Part shown: positions 54,000-60,498 of the stretch, piece by piece | Numbering within the stretch: the stretch's first letter is position 1 | Layout: each line of letters starts with the position of its first letter | Assembly (NCBI GenBank): GCA_003427395.1 | Contig: BFEA01000121.1 | Coordinates: 940,627 to 1,001,124 of the forward strand | Length of the DNA stretch: 60,498 bases | Direction of reading: 5' to 3' | Source of the DNA: Chara braunii | Lineage: Eukaryota; Streptophyta; Charophyceae; Charales; Characeae | Program-made: the position numbers and the translations under genes | Notes under the pieces: model-generated | What the model was told of the DNA's origin: nothing | What the model saw: only the letters and a program-made list of their open reading frames with translations | Databases searched by the model: none

Positions 54000-55273
54000 T
54001 CTCTCTCCCTCTCCCTCTCTCCGGCCGCTCCGTCCGTGGCCCATAACGACGACTACCCGTTCTTTGTCAAGCCGGCACCCTCGCTCTCTACCTCTCTCTC
54101 TCTTTCGTCCGAACACTCCGAGCGCAGCCCCGCGGAGAAGAGACGACCTTCTCCCTCTTGCTCCCTCTCTCGGGATGCCCCGAGCGCTGCTCGCGGAGAA
54201 ATGGCGAACTCCTTCCCCCCTCCCTCTCTGGATGCTCCGTGCGCAGCTCACAGCGACGAGACTGCCCTCTTGCTGCGCCCGGCATCTCTATCTCTCCCCC
54301 CTCTCTCTCTCTTTCTCTCCCTCTCTCTTACTCTCGGACGCTCCGTGCGCACCGACCGCTGATGACTACTCGTGCACTGAGCGCTCTTCCGACAGAGCCT
54401 CTCCCCCGTGCATTCTGAAAAACTCCCCCGCGCGCGTGCCCCACCAGTCTCTGTCCCTGCTTCTTATACTCTCTCTCTCCCTCTCCCACTCTGGATTCTA
54501 CCCAACAACTTTTCCACCCTATAGGCGCCAAGTTTTAAATTTTCACCAATTTTCGGATTCCCGCTCACTCTCCCCCGCTTGCTCGTTCTTCGTCAGTCCT
54601 CAGCTGACCCGCCTACGTCCCTCTTCCTCCAATAGAGTACTTCCTCCAACTGTCGTTTCGGATCCACGCGCCACGGTAGCTCCGCACGTGGCTCTCACCT
54701 TTGCTCGACACTCCACCTCTCATTCCTTTCCTCGTAGACACGAGCGTAGGCTATCTCCAACCGTTCTGCCACTCTCTTTCCCCCTCGTTCAACCCTTCAC
54801 TTATCCCGCACCCCCCCCCTTTTACGATATTGTTTCCTTGTGCGGGATCAAGAAAGACATGGCGCGCGCCCCCGCAAGTTCTAAATTTTCCCCAAATTTT
54901 TGCATTCCCGCTTTCTTTCCGCCCCTCGTTCGTTCTTCGATCGTCCCCAGAGTACTTCATCCTATAGCCTTTTCGGATCTCCGCGCCTCTGTAGTTCTGC
55001 GCATGGTTCTCACCTCTGCTCGACACTCTATCTCTCACTCTTTTCCTAGTAGACACGGTCTATCTTCAACAGTTCTGCCACTTCCTTCACTCCTCGTTCA
55101 ACCCTTCCGTTCTTCTGCACCCCCGATATTGTTTCCTCGTTCGCGGATCAAGACGAACACGGGAAAAGTGTCCGTCCTCAATCTTGACCTGACTCTATGC
55201 TTCCCGACAGTTATCAAGAGACCTGCTAGCGCGCGCTCTCCGTCAACCGTTTTTTTGTAATTCTCAGTTGGCA
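51752..55273 (-). repeat. 5' LTR of element 3
   Basis: 3.5 kb, starts TGCCAACTGAG at 55,273 and ends GGCCGACA at 51,752 on the minus strand. Carries the same repeats, A run (53,008-53,030) and (CT)n as the 3' LTR, plus about 70 bp near 53,330-53,410 that the 3' copy lacks. By eye roughly 5 percent different from the 3' LTR. Confidence 0.9.
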
Positions 55274-57091
55274 CCCACAGTTCTGGATGTCGGTTATATC
55301 GACACATCATATGATGCCTTAAAAGCAAACTGTGGTCGGATCCCGTCCCCCATCCCCGGCGCGGATCTATGAGAGCAGATTTGACGCAATCCACCGTTAG
55401 ATCCACATCGGAAAGGCGGAGCGGTCATCCTACGGCTCTTGAGTGTGGTCATCATGTGGGAGTCGACATCGCAAGAACCCGACGATATTCCAATTGGGAC
55501 GTGCTCTTGTTTCGTGGTGTGCAGGTGCTTACCGGTGGTGCGTTCGATCCCCTCCTCGACGTGAAGCAAAGTGGGAGGGAATTGCTCAGGGCTCACACCT
55601 GAAGTGCGATTGAACTCGCACTTTGATGGAGAAGCAGTTGCGCAGTCCATCAACGCAACGATTTAATATGGACATTGGCTTGTCATTTGTATATTCCAGG
55701 TTGAAAACGCCATCAAATCTTTCTGCGTAGAAGATTCATATCCATTCATACAAGTATCTTTTGTCATCGCAAACATCGAGATGAAAACATCTCAATTCAA
55801 ATTGCAAAGCACACAGAGACATCGCCAACATCGAGGTGAAAACATCTCAAGTTGCCTAGTGTGTTTTTGCAAAGGTGAAGTCTCACAGCACACGAATAGT
55901 TTCCAGAAACCATTCAATGCAAAAAATCCATTCAATGGCAAATTGCAAAGCACACAGAGACGTTTCAAAAAATCATTGAACGCAAAATATCATACAATCC
56001 CACATTGCAAAGTGCACGGAGGCTTTCCAAAAATCACAAAGCGCATGGAGCCAAAATGCGAATATGTTCGCATTTCTCATATGGAACCAACAGTTCAATC
56101 ACAAATGTACGGCATTCAAAGTGCGAATATGTTCGCATTTCTCATACGGAAACAACAGCCAGCGTTCCGTGGAGAGCACGAGATGTATTCCGGGGACAAC
56201 AAAATTGGTAATGATTTAGTGCACCGCTGAATCCGTAAAACAATTCCAAGCACACATACATTCTAGCGACAATTGGTTTCCGGATGGAGAACAAGTTCGC
56301 AACTGTCATAAGGAACCAACAGACAGCATTCAATGGAGACAAGCAGAGGGGGTGAACCGTAAAACGGGGCGGCACACGCAGAACAAGGGCGAGCCAAAAC
56401 ATATGAAAGTTGGGTGGTCGGGGTGGGACGGGGGAGAGGGGCTTTCACACCACTAAGTCTCGCGAACGAAAGAGATAAGCACGAAACAATTTGGCGACCA
56501 AGAATAAATCGTCCATAAATTTCAATACGAGCATGAGTGCAAAATTTTTACAAGAGGACGAAGATGTCCCATGAGTAACAGAGCAGCACAACCTCGAAAC
56601 GAACAAACGCATCACGGCGAGGCAAACGCAGCACGGTGCTGTCGCGGTCTGAAAGTCGGGATATTCACATCCCATATCTAAGCGTCTACTTTAAAGATAC
56701 TGCACCACGTGGCTGGGATATTTACATCGGCATCTAAGATTGTACTTCACGTAAGCGACCGCTGTAACCCTCTAGCTGATGTTGCACGACAAGCAATGAG
56801 AACAACCCGAAAACAAACAAAGGCAGCACGGCGCTGCCGAAAGGCGCACGAGTAAAGATGACAGGTTCCTCGGAATGAAGAAACCTTAATAAAATTCCTA
56901 CTGCACAAGGCTGGGATATTCACATCGACACCTAAGCGTTTACTTGAACAAAACATCCACTGCAATTCGGTACCTCATCAAAACAACAGTACAGCTCGAA
57001 CCGGCCGACTAGTAGATCAAGTGGGAATAAATTCGCACTTCTACTTATAGCATTTCGAAAAAAAACTACGTAAATTTTAACAACAGTGGTA
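55274..57091. other. right flank of element 3, no gene seen
   Basis: Has short direct repeats: GCGAATATGTTCGCATTTCT twice (about 56,057 and 56,127), CATCGAG(A/G)TGAAAACATCTC twice (55,773 and 55,828), and GGGATATTCACATC-type phrases at about 56,659, 56,717 and 56,914. Open frames up to 149 codons have no recognisable features. Confidence 0.5.
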
Positions 57092-57751
57092 TCATTCAGC
57101 GCCTTGGAGTATGTCCACCGCAATCCTCAGCCAGATGTTTGGAATGTCGCTTTGGGCTATCGGATATGGTGGCGGACAGCCGCGTGCAAGAAATGAAGCG
57201 AAGACGAGCATGAAAACACCGCAGCTCGACCCGTCCGATTGTTGAGGGACACCACGAACAACCACCCTGGTCTCCTGGAGATCCACTTTCGTTTTTGGAC
57301 CATAATGACAAACTGCTTCGTCACAGAGGTATTGCGTAAAGTTCGCAATCACATCGGAAGAAAAACCGCCATCGTCTTGTACGAGGGAGTCGTAGTACTC
57401 CAGCCGTTGTTCTCGGAGACACAATAGGGTCCAATGCACTCCATGTTTATGAACAGGAATCAAGATCATCTCGTACGAGAAAATATCGACATCTTTTGTT
57501 CATCTCGCAACTCTATCATGTTGATAGCCGCCACGGACAAGCTTGGTATAGAAAAAGAGACTGAAAATGTAAAGAGAGGGACACCCAGGCAACGCAGCGT
57601 TGGCAAGCAAGGCCAAGTACGACTTCACCACCTCGTCGGAAAGCCATTCCCCCTGAACAAGAGTTTGAAGACTTTTTCTGCTCAACTGAATTGAACTGAC
57701 CCCTTTGCGAAACCAAAGACACCACCTCGTGGCCGTTGCTGAAATCTTCAC
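57092..57751 (-). pseudogene. Ulp1-like C48 cysteine peptidase domain (one in-frame TGA)
   Basis: One frame from 57,751 to 57,092 with a TGA at 57,500-57,502. Before the stop: LVQGEWLSDEVVKSYLALL and LYIFSLFFYTKLVRGGY. After it: ILIPVHKHGVHWTLLCLREQ, LEYYDSL, GVPQQSDGSSCGVFMLV. This is the SUMO-protease (Ulp1/SENP, peptidase C48) pattern with catalytic H (of HW), D (of YYDS), Q and C all present and the usual Q-x5-C spacing. Such enzymes cleave SUMO-type modifiers. In plants many C48 genes are carried by transposons. Neighbouring frames are degraded and repeat-rich, so I favour a transposon-borne or dead copy over a host gene. Confidence 0.82.
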
Positions 57752-57854
57752 AGACGTTCCGCAACATTCTCATGTCCGTAGCGCTAAGCTTCTCAGTAGG
57801 CAACGGAACGCGAAAACATGATGTAGCCCCAGCTGCACAAACACCCACGAACAA

Positions 57855-58320
57855 GTGTTAGGAGTGATCAAAATCATCGGGTCAAAATGGCTAAGAACCG
57901 TCTGCCGTTTTCCCATAAAAGTTGTATCCCCGACTGTTGAATGTGTCCTTGGCGATGTACTTAGGACAAGGGTCTTTCAAGACACCCCGTTTGGCATCGT
58001 CATCAGACCCATCAGACAAAGCAGTAACACTTTCAATAGATGCAGCCAAATGTTTCCGCAAACCTTCCTCCTTATTCCACAAGCCTTCAGAACCCTGACA
58101 GCTCTCTGGGAAAGGCGAGGCATCTGGACCCTTTTAAACAACCCTACAATTGACGATTTCTTCGGTAAAGCGGTCAATGACCTCCCTGAAAGACATTTCT
58201 CGCGCACGGCTTTTAAAGGCTTCATGGGCAGGGACATTGACAACCTCACACCTGTAAAACATAGAAAACAACCCACAACCCACAAGCTTTTTTTTAAGAA
58301 GTGCTAATAGGTACATCAAC
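57855..58320 (-). pseudogene. broken sequence upstream of the C48 peptidase
   Basis: Several overlapping short minus-strand frames, such as SRAREMSFREVIDRFTEEIV and GLRKHLAASIESVTALSDGS, look like pieces of one protein shifted between frames, or exons. Same strand as the peptidase, so they may be its N-terminal region. No domain recognised. Confidence 0.35.
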
Positions 58321-58447
58321 CCATCACATCAATTTGGACGAACACAGAGCTGGCTAGTGGCAGATATGCGAGTGCTCCTATTCACAAATCTTACCGTGCT
58401 CGGGAGCCCTTTCAGGGAACTCGCCCTCCTGTCGCGCCACTGCGCCA

Positions 58448-58890
58448 ACGTCCACGGACGATTCGAGGTTCTGCACCTCGGCCACGGCTGTGTCGCTAAC
58501 CAGCTCGGTGGCAGCTGAGTCGCTTGGCAAGTCGATGGGTTTATGAAGCACCATTTCCCGACCGGTACTGAGGACAGATGCTCGATCACCCTATTCTGCA
58601 CTGCAACGGGTGGACGGAGAATTATGATCTTTCCACTCTGGATCCATTTTGGTGCTGACGGCCACCTTACCACGGACGATTTGAGGTTTTGCACCTCGGC
58701 CACGCCTGAGTCGCTAACCAGCTCGGTGGCACCCAAGTCGTCACCCAACTCTATGGCTTCATGAAGCACCATTCCCCGAGCGGTGCTTAGGACAGACGCT
58801 CGACCACCCTGTTCTTCACTTCAACGGGTGGGCGAAGAATCACCATCTTTCCGCTGCGGATCCGTCTGGATGCCGACCGTCACCTCACCG
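58448..58890. repeat. two tandem 220-bp copies within minus-strand coding-like sequence
   Basis: CACGGACGATTCGAGGTT at 58,451 recurs with two changes at 58,671. The shared stretch includes CTAACCAGCTCGGTGGCA and GAAGCACCATT. Minus-strand reading of both copies gives GATELVSDSGVAEVQNL-like peptide, so the repeat was probably coding. Confidence 0.7.
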
Positions 58891-59393
58891 CCTTCCACCA
58901 CGGGTTCTCCGCCTTTCTCATCGCCATGAACCCGAGCTTCCACCGCGGGTTCTTCTTCGTCTTCATCGTCGCCAAGAACGGGAGGTTGCACGAACGTCCA
59001 CTGACCTTCCTTAACGACACCCTCTCTCGCCGTGGCCACAACTGACCGACTGTGCAGAACCTCTTCGGACGTCCCGATCACCAGCACTCGAGTCTCCTCT
59101 CCCCGATGTAGAGCATGCGTTTTCCCCGGAGCTCCTGCACTCTCGTTGTCAGTGTCCACGGACGCACCCTCCGAAGCATGACGTTCACACTCGCTACCCC
59201 CGGTCTCCAACACTTCGCGAGACTGCCAGCGTTGAGTCTCCTTCTCCCGATGTACAGCATGCGTTCCTGGAGAGCGCTCCTCTTCTCCAGGAGTATGACG
59301 TTCGTACTCGCCACCCCCGGTCTCCAACACTCCTGCACCGGTGTGTGCGGAACCCGGGGAGGGGCGCCTGCTTGTCGCTGAAGCCAAGGGCAA
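58821..59393 (-). CDS. 190-aa acidic repeat-containing ORF, unknown
   Basis: Starts ATG at 59,393 (MPLASATSRRPSPG). Contains two copies of a peptide unit beginning VLETGG(G/S)E(Y/C)ERH and ending THA(V/L)HR(E/G)(K/E)ET. An acidic stretch (VLGDDEDEEEPAVEARVHGD) and another repeat (GEPVVEGGEVTVGI) follow. Looks disordered. It is the most upstream frame of the minus-strand series leading to the C48 peptidase and may be its N-terminal part. Not recognised. Confidence 0.4.
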   Translation of the reverse strand: MPLASATSRRPSPGSAHTGAGVLETGGGEYERHTPGEEERSPGTHAVHREKETQRWQSREVLETGGSECERHASEGASVDTDNESAGAPGKTHALHRGEETRVLVIGTSEEVLHSRSVVATAREGVVKEGQWTFVQPPVLGDDEDEEEPAVEARVHGDEKGGEPVVEGGEVTVGIQTDPQRKDGDSSPTR

Positions 59394-59479
59394 CGACGCC
59401 GGTCACTCGCCGCGCCCGCGTCCGAGGTCCTCAGCGACCAGCAGGGATCGAGTTTGAGGTTGGCTGTCACGCACCGTTA

Positions 59480-59745
59480 GCAAGTTCCTACAGCAGTGAG
59501 TTTAAACACTTAATTAGTGAACCGACTTGGTCACACAGCGATGAGTCAAGTCCATATAGCACCGAGTTTTAACTTAAACCGACAAATAGTGAACANAGTA
59601 ACNAGTCAAGTTCCCACAACAGCGAACTTTAACTTAAACAGTCAACTAGCGATCCCGCTAGATTACACATCAATGAGCCNAGTTCACACACCAATGGGTC
59701 TCAACAATCAACTGGTAAATTAGCGTGTTCTCACCGCAGCGAGTT
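59480..59745. repeat. degenerate ~70-bp tandem repeats
   Basis: About four units with GTTCxxACA(A/C)CAGCGA, TTTTAACTTAAAC and a short AGT(C/G)AAC link (for example at 59,495, 59,560, 59,625). Several N bases show that the assembly is uncertain here. Confidence 0.6.
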
Positions 59746-59779
59746 TCAACGGTCAACCTTTGATGAGCCACTCCATTTT

Positions 59780-59850
59780 ATCTTCCTCTCTCTCTCTCTC
59801 TGCTCTCTCTCTCTGTCTTTGATTCTCTCTCTCTCCCTCTCTGCTCACTC
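59780..59850. repeat. CT-rich low-complexity stretch
   Basis: Interrupted (CT)n, next to pyrimidine-rich DNA up to about 59,915. No gene seen. Confidence 0.8.
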
Positions 59851-59934
59851 TTTCTTCGAACCGCCCCTTTACTCACTCAGTCTGTTCTGTTTCGTTTCGT
59901 TTTCCCCCCTCCGTTTCGCCGGTTGATTTAGCGA

Positions 59935-60498
59935 AGCTCGATGGGATGGTTGATCAGACCATCTACGTTGATGGGTGTCAGGTCATTTGCGAGAATGGGT
60001 GGCCTGATCATCATTGATAGTTGNTATTTGCTCTTTTCGCGGGGAAGGNTGGTCTGATCATCAGTGACAATAGTTCTTTACTCACCTGTAGGGACGGCTG
60101 ATCTGATCATCAGCAATAATGGTTGTTTGCTCACTAGTAGAAACGGCTGATCTGTTCATCAGCAATAATGGNTGTTTGCTCACTAGTAGAAACGGCTGAT
60201 CTGTTCATCAGCAATAATGGCTGATTGCCGACTTGTAGAAACGACTGATCTNATCATCAACAATAANGACTGTTTGCTCACTTGTAGAAACGGNTGGTCT
60301 GTTCATCAGCAATAATGGNTGATTGCCCACTGGTAGAAACGGCTGATCTNTTCATCAGCAATAATGGCTGATCGCCGACTTGTAGAAACGANCGATCTGA
60401 TCCTCAGCAATAATGGCTGATCGCCGACTTGTAGAAACGACTGATCTGATCATCAACAATAAGGACTGTTTGCTCACTTGTAGAAACGGCTGGTCTGT
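59935..60498. repeat. 49-bp satellite, about ten copies, continues past the window
   Basis: Unit: CGGCTGATCTGATCATCAGC, AATAATGGCTG(A/T)TTGC and (T/C)CACTTGTAGAAA. Inside each unit GCTGAT and ATCAGC are inverted repeats. Two unit types (GTTTGCTCAC and ATTGCCGAC variants) alternate irregularly. Many N bases mark unresolved positions. The first two units (59,935-60,050) are divergent. Confidence 0.88.

Larger units (their letters stand above)
33821..55273 (-). mobile_element. element 3: giant Ty3/gypsy LTR retrotransposon with X/Y/Z pre-gag region
   Basis: About 21.5 kb on the minus strand. Order from 55,273 downwards: 5' LTR, PBS, leader, a 208-aa ORF, X-X-Y-Y-Y-Y-Z-Y modules, gag, zinc knuckle, protease, RT, RNase H, integrase, PPT, 3' LTR. 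Integrase after RNase H is the Ty3/gypsy order. LTRs begin TGCCA and end ACA. Coding regions carry several stops and frameshifts and a 0.65-kb inversion. No matching target-site duplication: the left flank is the tandem repeat array but the right flank is unrelated DNA. Confidence 0.9.

Noticed and set aside
55294-55653. 119-codon minus-strand ORF beside the 5' LTR
   Set aside because: No motif, no homologue in the window and unremarkable composition; probably chance.

Overview
This window looks like nuclear DNA of a eukaryote with a repeat-rich genome. It has long CT, CA and TTGA microsatellites, satellites, and nested, decayed Ty3/gypsy-type LTR retrotransposons. Both recognisable primer-binding sites match the 3' end of a plant-type tRNA-Asp, which points to the green lineage. 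A charophyte alga such as Chara is my guess only. I see no clean single-copy host gene, no rRNA or tRNA gene and no CRISPR array.

Layout. 1-0.66 kb: microsatellites and a large palindrome. 0.66-7.53 kb: element 1, minus strand, a decayed gag preceded upstream by a string of unfamiliar protein modules. 7.53-26.63 kb: element 2, minus strand, an LTR element with about 6.9-kb LTRs. It is inserted inside one of element 1's modules and flanked by a 4-bp GCGC duplication; the interrupted reading frame resumes at 26.63 kb. Its interior holds only one module copy and no gag or pol. 26.6-31.4 kb: low-complexity DNA, a GA-rich tandem duplication and one module copy on the plus strand. 31.4-33.8 kb: a complex tandem repeat carrying two copies of a palindrome-rich MITE. 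33.82-55.27 kb: element 3, minus strand, about 21.5 kb, with 3.5-kb LTRs, PBS, PPT, a roughly 6-kb pre-gag region, gag, protease, RT, RNase H and integrase. About 0.65 kb of its pol is inverted. 55.3-60.5 kb: flanking DNA with a broken Ulp1-like (C48) peptidase, repeat-rich minus-strand ORFs and a 49-bp satellite running off the end.

The most unusual content is the pre-gag region shared by elements 1 and 3, with one copy in element 2. It is built from at least three recurring protein families, which I call X, Y and Z. In element 3 these ORFs follow each other with stop and start codons overlapping or a few bases apart, like a bacterial operon. One Y copy (48,030-48,755) is intact. A second surprise is an array of seven hairpins in each element-2 LTR that share a 20-nt loop but have different self-complementary stems. 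I know that Ogre/Tat elements of flowering plants carry an extra ORF before gag and have giant LTRs; these elements resemble that plan, but I do not recognise the X, Y or Z sequences.

All pol-type genes are damaged by in-frame stops (mostly TGA) and frameshifts, so nothing here looks fully autonomous today.
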